Origin: Nematostella vectensis
Taxonomy: Eukaryota > Cnidaria > Anthozoa > Actiniaria > Edwardsiidae
Length of the DNA: 64,000 nucleotides
Assembly: GCF_932526225.1 (NCBI RefSeq)
Contig: NC_064037.1
Span: 8,538,203 to 8,602,202, forward strand
Direction of reading: 5' to 3'
Positions 11,007 to 22,200 of this stretch are shown here, piece after piece. Position 1 is the first letter of the stretch; every line of letters begins with the position of its first letter. The position numbers and the translations under genes are program-made. The notes beneath the pieces are model-generated. The model was not told where the DNA came from and made no database searches. It saw nothing but the letters and a program-made list of their open reading frames with translations.

Positions 11007-11716
11007 TACACGACGTCAAAGTACCAGTTCAGAACTAGCTTAGCTTAGCTGGGAATGTCACTGAATGTTTTCCTTCTCCTGTCAATGTGGGTCTCTCATG
11101 GTGTTTATTATTCGCTAATTTGTGATTCAAATTGCGAATGTAATGGCCATCTTGAGAGAATTTTTGCCAACTGTAAAATGTTCAAAACATTATACACCTA
11201 CTGTATGTAGTATAAAAAAATGTTGTCATTACAGTGAATGGCTCAATGTCAGTTCTTCAACTAAAGGAGCAACATAGCGATCCATATCAATGATTTAAAG
11301 TGCTAATGTGAATGTGGACTTGGTGTGTTTCTCTTTCATTAGCAGCGTAGATAACCATGATTGTTGATAAGATTCGAAGACCAAAAGAATTTCTTGAAGT
11401 AGAACAACTCACAAGATTTGCCGAGATTTGATTCAAAATGGCGACTAGAGATACAATAAGATCGCTGTTATGATTCGCTCTCTGTACTGTTTCAAAGTAC
11501 ACACTTCACGATTGGCTAAAAGAATCACAGCCCCACACCGAACGTGTAAAATAAGACGGCTGTTTTGATTCGCTCTTTTACAGTTTCAAAGTTAACACTT
11601 TTCGATTGGCCAATATATTGACCCATCATTCTTTGCAATCGTAGTGTTCACACCACCGCCGCAACTTGAGTGAAATTCACGTGGTTATTCACAAAACTCG
11701 TGTTCCACGAGTAAAT

Positions 11717-11965
11717 CGCCCCATGACAGGTAATCCGGAATCTGGAATCCATGAAAAAATGAGACTTGGAATCCGGAATCCATGCTACTGGAATCCGGAA
11801 TCCATAAACTAGAATCCGGAATCCAAGACTTAAGCTGGAATCCGGAATACAAGAATCCTGGGAAACAAAAATGGAATCTAGAATCCACGGAACAAAACCG
11901 GAATCCGGAGTCAACACACTAGGATCCGGTATCCAGAAACTTATTAGAGAACCTGTCATGGGGCG
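11717..11965. repeat. Foldback with internal ggaatcc repeats
   Basis: The outer arms cgccccatgacaggt and acctgtcatggggcg are exact inverted repeats. Between them lies an irregular tandem series of ggaatccggaatccatg-like units, 15-30 bp each. It appears to be a non-autonomous foldback element or a minisatellite captured within one. Confidence 0.75.
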
Positions 11966-12253
11966 AAGTAAAAACCGAGAATCAAGTGTCTGCTTAGTGC
12001 TGCACGCGATGGGAAAACACCAAAAGCTTCGAAAGTGTTGCAATTTCCCGTCGCAACGCCATGTACTACTTTAGCTTCTTTCTCCCATGATGACTTCGAG
12101 AATGATTTAGGATGCTGGACCCAACAAGACTTGAAAGGTTTCAGTCCCTCAAAAGGGTTTCTTTCTTTCAATTTAACCGAATCTTGTCAACAAGTGCAAC
12201 AGTTTGGTTTGTGTTTCGAGCATTCCCGCATCTCACAGGGATTACTAGCACTA

Positions 12254-12397
12254 TGATGATGGATCCGACCTTATCAAAACAAATCCAACCACCAACTTCC
12301 CCAGCCGGGACTGCCTTGTCATCACAAGGGAAATGTACACAAAAGCGCTCGATAACAAGTGGTTGGATTTGTTTTGATAAGGTCAGATCCATCATCA
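12254..12397. mobile_element. Small MITE with long terminal inverted repeats
   Basis: The left end tgatgatggatccgacctta continues tcaaaacaaatccaacca and is mirrored at the right end (tggttggatttgttttgat, then aaggtcagatcc). About 60 bp separates the arms. No clear target duplication was identified. Confidence 0.7.
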
Positions 12398-12731
12398 CTG
12401 TCCCTAGTAACTTGTCAAGTAAGGGGTAAGAAAACGAGCAGACGAGAGAAGAATGGAAAGCGCTTCTTTTGCCTACCCTGTTATTTTATAATGGGAAAGG
12501 AAAAAAAAACGCGCCGCTGGGGGTCGTGTTACTCATTTACAAGGCGGCGGCGGTTACATAACGCGTCGTTTGAAAGGTCAAAAGCGCGTAGGGACAGAGA
12601 TCGCTGGAGGCGCGAAACCAAGGTGAATAGATCCTCTTAACGTAGGGATACGTGCTTTATTCAACACTGATTCAACACTAACAAGACATTAGACTTCATT
12701 TCGGAGTCAGATTATCCTATAGCCCGTGGTT

Positions 12732-13155
12732 CGATTGGACACGCTTGTTAGCCAAGAATTATGCGTCATTCATTCTCCTGATATTGGCAGCCCTATGCTC
12801 AGTATGCTTGACGCAATCTTTATTCATTAGAAGTCAAGATAAGTGGTGTATTTGTAGCATGGCATCCGTACGTTGTCTAAACTGAGGAGGAGTCCAAGGA
12901 GGAAAAAAAACATAACGTAAGTGTTGTGAGAGCTGATAAGCTACGATTGGACACGCTTGTTAGCCAAGAATTATGCGTCATCCATTCTCCTGATATTGGC
13001 AGCCCTTATGCTTAGTATGCTTGACGCAATCTTTATTCATTAGAAGTCAAGATAAGTGGTGTATTTGTAGCATGGCATCCGTACGTTGTCTAAACTGAGG
13101 AGTCCAAGGAGGAAAAAAACCCATAACGTAAGTGTTGTGAGAGCTGATAAGCTTA
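12732..13155. repeat. Two-copy tandem duplication of 212 bp
   Basis: Both copies start cgattggacacgcttgtt and end gagagctgataag. They differ by a few indels (an extra gag and one a in the poly-a run) and rare substitutions, implying a recent duplication. No coding content is seen. Confidence 0.9.
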
Positions 13156-14492
13156 GTTCTAATATTTAGAACCCCTTGTTTGTCAAGGGTAGATTCCTAC
13201 ATACTTCATGATGAGTTCTCCTTTATTATTACCCCAAGAATGACACGAAGACATATTTGATGGATCCAAATTCCATTCAACTAATGTAAATTACGCGAGG
13301 AACAAGAGCTATAGTATAGTTCAGATGTTTTAAACTATATACAAGCTTTCATAACCTGTCTACATACGTGTATTTAAAACGACTCACGCACGACTCATAT
13401 TTGCCAATCGTTTCAAGCTCAGTCCAGTTCAGTTCACTTATAGTCGAGAAATTGTCTTGTACCCAAACAGTTTTCTCTTTTGATTTTATAACGGTGTTTA
13501 CAGAAGATCCGGCGAATAGAAGCTGCAAACTACTATTTATTTACTTAAAGATATAACGCATTCAACCGTTACACGTGACAGCTAATAATAGTAATAATAA
13601 CAGCAATATGGAACTATCAGTACGTTTAATAGAGAGCATCCACACCAGTACATAAACCAGTTGAAGGTGGTTTAATTAAACTGGTTTAAATCTCAATCTC
13701 CAAAGAGTGGACAGAACCAAGAACAAAACTGAATAGACTGTGCTGTACATGTTACTATTTGGGAAAAACTATAAACAGGAAAATAAGGAACGGTCAAAAC
13801 TGGATATATAAAAAGTATTATATTAAGATTACAGTCATTTTTTTTAAATTAAAAAAAAACTTTTAAATTGTCGGAATTTCTGGATTCAAACGGTTAATCG
13901 TATATTCCGTGATAGCTTAGTCGATGGTTTCCCCAGTTGCTTTTTAATTAAGCAATCCTCCCGGTGGGTGTTGTAGGTCTGAACGTCCTTCTGCCCTGCT
14001 TAACAGGAAATGTGCTACAACGGAAAAAAAAAAAGAAAAATAGGGGATACGATACAATTGATTGATTTTTAACAGCAAAATAACCCAATTTGTCAGGAGC
14101 TTTTACAGCGGGGGCACGCAAACACCTTTTAATGATTTCACTATTGGCACAACAATTTATGTCATAAGTGCGTGTCTGACCAAAGCACTTAGATAAGAAC
14201 CATATGTCAGCATCGAAATGTGAAATTGCTGAACGGGTCATTGATGGATGTTTATGGCGAATGACTCTTTGAGAGACAAACTCATCCCAAAATAAACACA
14301 GAAATGACTGCGGTCGTCACGCCAGAGTATGAAAAAACATCTTTTAATAAAACTAAGCCCTTTTTGACATAACAAGGTTGTGCCTGATTCGATAGGGCTA
14401 AACAAGAAGCTTTTTGCGAGTTTGACTCCGTAAAATTACTTTATTTTGAGTGCAGGCTTTTTTTTAGACTATAATACAAAATATATATTTAA
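13156..14492. other. Intergenic DNA, no gene recognised
   Basis: AT-rich DNA with short homopolymer runs and a small palindrome (ggtttaattaaacc, about 13670). Open frames are short and show no family features or splice-site context. Confidence 0.5.
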
Positions 14493-14977
14493 CCTTATTA
14501 CACTCAATTTCGCGTCAATTTAGTTTCACAAATTTTGCGATTTAAAAAGATTCGCGAAAATAAAGTGACGCGAAAAATAAGTGTCGTGAAAATTAGGATG
14601 CGCGAAAATTAAGTGAGTACAATATTGGGGGGAATATTGCCCGTTAAATAAGCTTTATGTAAACACCTTGTCCATTTAGTCATCTGATGTACATATAGTA
14701 CCGTAAGGTGTTGAGTTGGGCTTGTATCTATAGATTTTTATGAAACTAAATTTAGCCCACGCATCTTTTTGTTACAAATTGTTTCAGTTTTGATGATTAC
14801 AGCACATTTTAATTCCACCTGTTTTGCTTAATTTTATTATCCCCAAATCGCGAAATTGCGAAAATAAAGTGACCTTGTTTTTACGAAAATGGGAAAACCG
14901 CGAAAATAAAGTGTCGCGAAGTATCGCCATCCCAAAATCTCGAAATTTTGACGTCGCGAAAATTAAGTGTAATAAGG
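14493..14977. mobile_element. Inverted-repeat DNA transposon, copy 2
   Basis: This is the same family as 10352-11006: starts CCTTATTACACTCAATTT and ends aattaagtgtaataagg, with internal stretches such as gtaaggtgttgagttggg. The right flank is TA but the left is AA, so one target base has probably mutated. It lacks the nested foldback, which makes it a useful reference for the ancestral form. Confidence 0.85.
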
Positions 14978-15640
14978 TACTTACTATTTGAAACACTGAA
15001 AGTTCGTGTTTTCTCGGGTATCAGGGCCGGAACAGAGGGTGGGACACTTGGGGTTACGAGGCGATTTCAATCCCCCCCCCCCCCCACCGGCCTGTTACCA
15101 AACACAAAGCTTTACTCGTCTAAATCTAAAAATATTTATAAATCTAAATATTTTGGTTTCAAAAATTTCTCTGGACATAAAGGATAAAGGACATAATTAG
15201 TAGCAAACTGGGTCCCCAAATGTATAAGATTTCCAAAGATTGCTCGACCTCATCCAGACAAAAGCGAAGTGCTTTTGGATGGCTATTTGCGGGCACGACC
15301 ATCTTGTAATGATTTGTTTTAAATTAAATAATATATAGATTCATCGTCATCTGGTCGACTTTGAGAAATAAATTACAAGCTCTTACAAGCTGCAATTTGA
15401 TTGAGCAAATGAACAATACCCGCATCTCGACACAAAGAACGAGAAGAATAGAGACAAAAGAACTCCTTTGTAGAACAAAAATAATAGGAGACAAAGCAGC
15501 TGCGTACTTACTCTCTCAGCTCCGTGCTGTTACCGCATAGTTAGCCTACGATTGTCTGTTTTCTTTAGCGCTGCAGTATCCCTGTGTCATATCTTTATTG
15601 GTCTAAGTCGACCTTGTTTGTTGTTTTTTTTTTTTTTCAG
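14978..15640. other. Upstream region and probable 5' intron of the adhesion GPCR
   Basis: It contains a poly-C run near 15074 and no coding exon. Just before 15641 is a strong acceptor (a run of t followed by cag), so the start codon exon begins at 15641 with 33 nt of 5' UTR, and at least one upstream non-coding exon and the promoter remain unlocated. Confidence 0.55.
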
Positions 15641-15673
15641 ATTTCATAGCCTTTCTGGACGAGAGCAGTAGGG

Positions 15674-16269
15674 ATGGTGCGTGGAACGCAGCGGTTACTT
15701 TTCTATTTCATCTTACTCACACACTTACTTACTTACTCACACACACAAGGTAAGGAGGATTTGTAGAGAGAATGCTGCTTTGCATATTTAAAGTGATTCA
15801 GTCAGCTAATCTATATTTTTGTGTTTTTCTTTGCGTCATTTACAAATGAATTACAAAGATAGCCTCTATTTTGTTTGACAAATTCATTCGCTGAAAATAC
15901 AAGATAAGCTGAGGAATCCGGATCATTCCTACTTTAAAAAAGGCGGCGATAGAGAAAAGAATATAAAAAAAATGAGGGCATGGCTATTGAATGTAAAATT
16001 AATGGGCTTCTCTAACAGCTTATGACTGTTTATGGCTTAAGCCTTTTAAACTTGGACAGTATTTGTTCTCAGAGCTGTCAAAGCTAAAGAGATTTAACTC
16101 ATAAACAAGCCTTGAAATGCGTATAAATCTTCTTTTTTCTTAGTATTACCAACCAGTAGTTCCGTAACTTGCGACGCCGTGCGTCCGTGTGAAAATGGCG
16201 GGACATGTGACAAATCTACTGGACGATGCGCCTGCCGTGCTGAGTATACAGGACCCTTGTGTGAAAATG
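15674..16269 (+). CDS. Adhesion GPCR exons 1-2: signal peptide and EGF-like domain
   Basis: Exon 1 is 15674-15749 and exon 2 is 16144-16269. Exon 1 starts MVRGTQR, then a hydrophobic LLFYFILLTHLL core, a typical secretory signal. The ATG is the first in the exon, which is preceded by a strong acceptor. Exon 2 encodes six cysteines (residues 35, 41, 47, 54, 56, 65) in EGF spacing with CENGGTC and the CxC pair, and lacks the DxD/N pattern of calcium-binding EGFs. Both ends of exon 2 are phase 1, so it is a removable cassette. Confidence 0.85.
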
Positions 16270-19200
16270 GTGAATATATTGATTCAGAAGCACCAAAAGC
16301 TATACCTCGGGCGCCTTACTTACTTCCCTTATTGTTACCCTAATTAAACATCTTAAAGAGTAGAAAAACAGAGAAGATACTACTAGGTGCTAGCGTTGTA
16401 TAGCAACGGAGCTTTACAACATTTTAAAAACACGACGAAATCAATGGCATCGACGTTGTTCTTTCTGCCTGACCATGCCATCCATGGTGCAACGCTTACA
16501 CTATTATTAGTTTTAAACGCATCTTGTGTTTTTTAATAGTATATTAATAATATTTTCTTATTCTTGTCTCACTTTGGCCTGCTCTCGCCACTAGTATGTC
16601 GCTTTCCTACACGTCCTCTTATCCGCTATTTTTCATTCACAGCTCTAAGCACGCTATATGGCATCGACCATATCAAACCTGCAGTTTTGAAAACCGTCAT
16701 CCCTGATCTACCGCCTCAAAAAGCCCAACATTTGACTGACGGCTTAATGACATACGGATGCGGAGAAGCAGAGGGTAGCCCTTACGGGTTTAAATATCAA
16801 TGGCTGCGTAATGGAAAGATACTGAATGTTACTGCTTATCCGAAACTAATGATTTCAGACGACGGTCTTCTAAGAATGATCAGTCCTGAAAGTCTAGAAA
16901 CGTAAGTGGGTCATCATGACATTGATAAAAGCTGGGACACTTTCAAACTGTGTTCTACTTGTTTTCTCTGTATTTTATCTTAAAGTTACGAAGGCAACTA
17001 TCAGTGTCTTGTGGCAAACGACTTTGGTGCAACACTCGGTTCTGCTATCTCCATAAAATTCCGAGGTATTGCTCTATCTAGATAGGAAAAGGTTTATTTA
17101 CTTGTCTATTTTTTCTCCTTTTCTCCATGAAGTGATTAACCCATGCATTTATAATTTCATAGTGTCGCCATTACCCCCAGACTCAATTATCAATCCCATA
17201 AGCGTCAACGTCAATGCTGGATTGCGTTTGCATTGCCCAAAGACCTCATACGGCGCGACCTATCGATGGATAAACGGATCATTTGACCGTGACGCGAGTT
17301 TTGATGCGCCGCGCGTCCTCCAGGATGGGGACGGCGCCACTCTCGTATTTGCGTACGTCACAGACGAGGATATTACTCGTGTTGCTGCAAACAAACTACA
17401 ATGTGTACTTACTAATTCTGGCTCAATATTTCTCCCCCAAATAATACTGGTGAAGTCTGGATGTAAGTAGCCGTAAAGTAATGATCTAAACTTTTCATTT
17501 AATGTCATCAGAGGAGTTGGGATCTATTCAAACATATTCCTCCTTTGTCTTGATATCACAATTTTTCTTGTTATATGTGCTCTCATTTCTCTTTCAGCTT
17601 CCAGCAGTGACAGTTTAGATCTTCAAACAACATTTGGAGACAAAATGCTTATTTTAAAACCTGAAGAAAACGTAGAACTTCATTGCTTTCCGACAGGAAG
17701 GTAACGATTACTTTAAAGCCGCATTGTCACCAGTTTACTTCCGGTCGATTACGTAACAATCTCCGATGATTTTTAACGGAAAACGCGAAAAATATTTCAA
17801 AATATTGAAAGCAGTGTGTCTATTGGAAGTTTCTTCGAGGATGTGATCGATAATTTAGAGCGGATAGTCTGTTAAATATCTCGGATTCTAATAGATTCTT
17901 TTGTCTTTTAACGGTTGAGGTTTCCGTCGGACCTTTGGAAGTAAACTGGTGACAATGCGGCTTTAAGGACCGGCTTGAAGACGAAACGACGTGATACCCT
18001 CTATAAAAATGTTATCCACTCTATTTATGAAGACAAAATAATTTGAACTTTGGCTCCAATATTCTCTTTATCTCTTCCATTATAAATTAGATCTAATCAC
18101 GTGTTTTCTATATAATACGGGCAAACAAAATTATTTGTCTCATTTAGTGCAGGGAGGACGATCATGTTTGCAATTTTTTAACTCCTGTTGACTGGTTTAC
18201 GCATGTCACCCGGTTATCCGCTGACTGTTGCACATTGTATTGCAGGCCTACTCCCAATGTCACATGGTTTGTCGATGACAAAGAACTTGTTACGTTTACC
18301 AAACAATACAATATTTCTAACTATGGGCGTGTGCTTAAAGTGGCGTTTGGGAACCCTGTGATGGTCATTAAATGTACAGCAAGAAACACAGTTGGGTCAA
18401 AGAGTGCCATAACGAGGGTCTACTCCCCAAGTATGTCGAAATTATTGAAGTTATCCTAGAACAATAAACGCACGTTTGAGGGGAGTAAATCAGACAAAAA
18501 CATGCAAAAATGCAGGAAATATCAGGCTTTTGGAAATCATTAAACTAATAAAACTCGCCGATAAAATATAATGAGCCCAAGTCGACCGAGTGGAACACTG
18601 TAATATTCTCGGTTGCGTTTGGAACTCTTTCAAGATGGCGGCCATTGAAAATGTAGTAAATACGAATTCCTGCAAGTTTACGTGGAAGATGTATGAACAT
18701 TTTCTGGAATCACACCGACTCAATCAAAATACCCAAAAAGTCGTGCTCTTTAACCGAGTATAATGGTTTCTGGAATCACACAACTGCGACGTGGGGTCTC
18801 CAGCTACATTCATGCTTTGGATATTTTTATTTTCAGAATGCCAACGCTGTTGCTCATGTAACTTGTTGATGGCAAAGCATACACACTTCTTTTTACAAAA
18901 TTTACACCTTTTTTTTCCAGCTGGCTCCGTTCGACCAACCAAGATTTTTGTAAAATCTGGAGAATCCCTTACTTTGACGGTGGGTATCGCCGACTTGCTA
19001 GCTAGTCCACACGTGGCCTGGCTATTTAATGGCAAGACCATCTCGCCAGCGTCAAGGTAAATACATTCACGCAAATCACCTGTTAATCTGACACGCGAAT
19101 CCAGCGTAACAGTAAACGGTTTGTTTATTAATGATACTGTTACGGGAAAGACAATGAAAGCGACCTATGAGGTAGATGGGTAGATAGCGATGATGATAGC

Positions 19201-22200
19201 GGTGATAATTATGATGACGATGTGATAATTATGATGGAGACGATGATAATTATGATAATAAAAAGGGTAATTGTCACGATGATGATGATGATGCCGATGG
19301 TAATGCGTAAGTCTTTTTGTTTATTTTCATGTTGATAAAGTAGATAATCCTAATAAAAACGATGGAGATAACGGCAATGATGGACTTGATGATGATAAGT
19401 TCAGGAGGAGAGAGAATCTAAGAATTATTCTTTCCTATTCTTTTCAGAATATCATTAAGCATCAACAAGTCATTGGTTATCAAGTTCTTGCAAGTCTCTG
19501 ATTCTGGTATTTACCAAAGCCTGTTGAACGGTGTCGCCATCTATGCATCCTACGAAGTCTTTGTTTTAGGTGAGTTAAAGCAAATGTTGCACCAGGTCTC
19601 AGAGAAAACTATCGCGGTGATGTCACCCCTAGTGGACAGCTTTGGGGTCTAACCATAATTTATGGTCTCACAGATGAAGCTTTTCAGGGCATTTATTTTT
19701 CTTAATCAAAAGTTTTGAAAGGCCGTTATGATAGTCATTTGCACTCTTTCTCATAAACAGACTTGGATCCTATTTGCATCTGTTTACGTGTGAGATGAGT
19801 AGAGATGTCAGAGATGAGTAGAGATGTCAGTCCTCTTTCTGTTAGTTGAGGCGACAAGGTTTTTTGTTTTAAACGTAAACAGGTCAGAATTCCCCCTGGG
19901 TCCGAGCCTGTGATAAACACTAAGACTTAATTAACGCGGGTCCTGCGTGTCCACAGGTGGCCCAGTCCCCCCTCTCTCGGTGAGCGTGTCAAACTGCACA
20001 AGTCGGAGTACAAACATCACGTGGAAAACACGTAGTCATCCAGATGGAATTGCTCCTCCCTCCTCCTTCATCATAGAGCAAGCTTCGTTCTTCCAGCCAG
20101 GAGTGTTCAGCTACTTGACAGAGATTAAAGTAAGACAATGCAGGTTTTTTTAGGCCCATTAACTCAATGTTTACCGGAGTAAATGGCTCTTACCCGAGAC
20201 TCATCCTTCTTATTCTCCTTTTCCTCCTCTTCCACCTACTTCTCATTCTTTTCAACCTCCCTTTATACTTTCCTCCTTCTCCCCCTCCTCCTCACAGTCC
20301 ATCCTTCACATCCTCCTCCTACTACCACCAACCCCTTCCCATCGCCCCTCCCCTTGTCTTTCACCTTTCCTTCCCCCTCCTTTTCCTCTAACCTTCTTCC
20401 CTTCCCCCGATTTCTTTCCTTGTCTTCACCTCCTTCTTTGACTCCTCATTCTTCCCACCCTCCTTCTCCCCCTCCCCATCCTCCTCTTTCCTATCCGACA
20501 TGTCCTTCTCTTCCCCCTTTACCGCCCTTCTTTCAACCTTTCTGACATAGTACCGTATGCGCTCCCAAAACAACCTCCATATGTTATGATAATGCTGTTA
20601 ACATTTCTTTCAAAGAACGAAGGCTTCGAGCAGACAACAATCGATAATCTAGACGAGTGGAACCAGTTGTCATTTCGAATCAAGCCGAAAAATGACAAAG
20701 GCGTCGGCTTCCCAAGCGTCCCCTCCAACTACTCGGACTGCATAACGAGACCCGGAAGTAAGTCATTCATTAAGAATACTGCCTAATGTGAAGGAGTTTA
20801 GGCGCCGTCTCCTAAAAATGGTGCTTTTCCGTGGTCCACAAAGAAGTACAATTTTGGCTCGCCCTACGTAATAGTAATAGTCTGACGTAAAAGAGTGACT
20901 ATTAGGTAGAACAATAAAAAAATGTAATTGGCTGATTGCGTGTGAATCTTGCTTTCTTTTTTTTATCAGTCCCAACATCGTTTCCAAGCGGTCTAAAGGC
21001 TGTGGCGAGGGAACAAAGTGGAGAAATGAACGTCACATGGAACGTAAGTTTGTCGCCTTATCTTTGAATCATGTGTTCTTCCTCTCTTTTCTCGAACTAT
21101 AGGGGGATTTAGACCCCGTCCCCACGTATCCGTTTTCGTTTGAAAACGCAACCTCTTTGTTACGGATACGGGTATCGTCCACACGGAAACGCGAAAACGA
21201 TGATCGAAAACGGAACAATTTGAAAACGATCTCCAGAGTGGAACAATTTGAAAACGAAACCCCTTCGGTGCCGTGGGGACGGACAAAAACGCAACCTTTC
21301 GAAAACGATGACGTGATAACTCAGGTCCAGTCCAGGTGGCGCGCGAGTACGCATGCGCTGTAAAACTTGTTATCGTTTTCGTATCGTTTCTGCGTTTTCG
21401 TGGGGACGGGTCGTATCAAAATGAAAACGCTTCGTGTGGACGCGAATCTTTTTGAAAACGGAACAAAAAGGTTGCGTTTTCAAACGAAAACGGATACGTG
21501 GGGACAGGGTCTTAGATCCACGACGCCGGCAAGAAGACGCCGCCTCGCGCACGTTCGATTGCGCGCGCAGCTTTTCTTGCCGGCGTCCCGTCCTAAAGAG
21601 GACGTGAAATAGCATGAAATGCCGTCCTGAACGCGTATAAAATAAAAATCAGCGTGCGCGTGCAATCGAACGTGCGCGAGGCGGCGTCCTCTTGCCGGCG
21701 TCGTGGATCTAAATCATCATTAATGGCTTTTATCACCGGGCACTAGACTAATTTTAAAGTTATTTGCGCTTTGTCTTTAGTATTCAGACATTCAGATATG
21801 CGACGTTTTATTAGAACATACTGGGCCATGCTATGCCTTTGACTCTCTCCCGCTGAATGCAGCACGTAACCCGTACAAACCAGTCTCAACGCTCTACCCT
21901 TACAATGAATACAACTTTTAGACAGCCATAAAATGCAGTTGCACTATGTTAGTAGCACGAATTTCCTTGACAAGAGAAGGGACTTTTTCTGGGCGCTGTT
22001 ATTTTGTTTTATGCCGATCTTCAGATGGAAAAATTGAAAGAGCAAGAGCCAATAAAAGCCAACCCTCTTATAGGGAACTGAAATTTTAAGGTGTCCTGAG
22101 TAAAAATCTTTCTTCCCTCTTCATGGTATTTTATAAACACTTTCTAACCATATTAAAATTAAATCCTATTTCCTTATTTCTATAGTTGTTTCCAAAGCAA

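Larger units (their letters stand above)
9495..11290 (+). pseudogene. Segmental duplicate of the PSMB2 3' end, last exon split by a transposon
   Basis: The segment parallels 100-1465: the same intron text (tatgctactgtgtcctcccc, cacctgacatt), the same last exon and the same 3' region (ctaaaggagcaacatag). The exon copy begins at about 10286 and reads [19 protein letters not shown] before the inserted element; the remainder (cacgacgtcaaagtaccag) resumes at 11009. Apart from the insertion the reading frame is still open, so the duplication is fairly recent or was long under constraint. No upstream PSMB2 exons accompany it here, so it is a fragment and not a complete second gene. Confidence 0.83.

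Noticed and set aside
12359-12640. 93-codon basic open frame
   Set aside because: Starts inside a MITE arm and ends in low-complexity Arg/Lys text; no sign of a gene.
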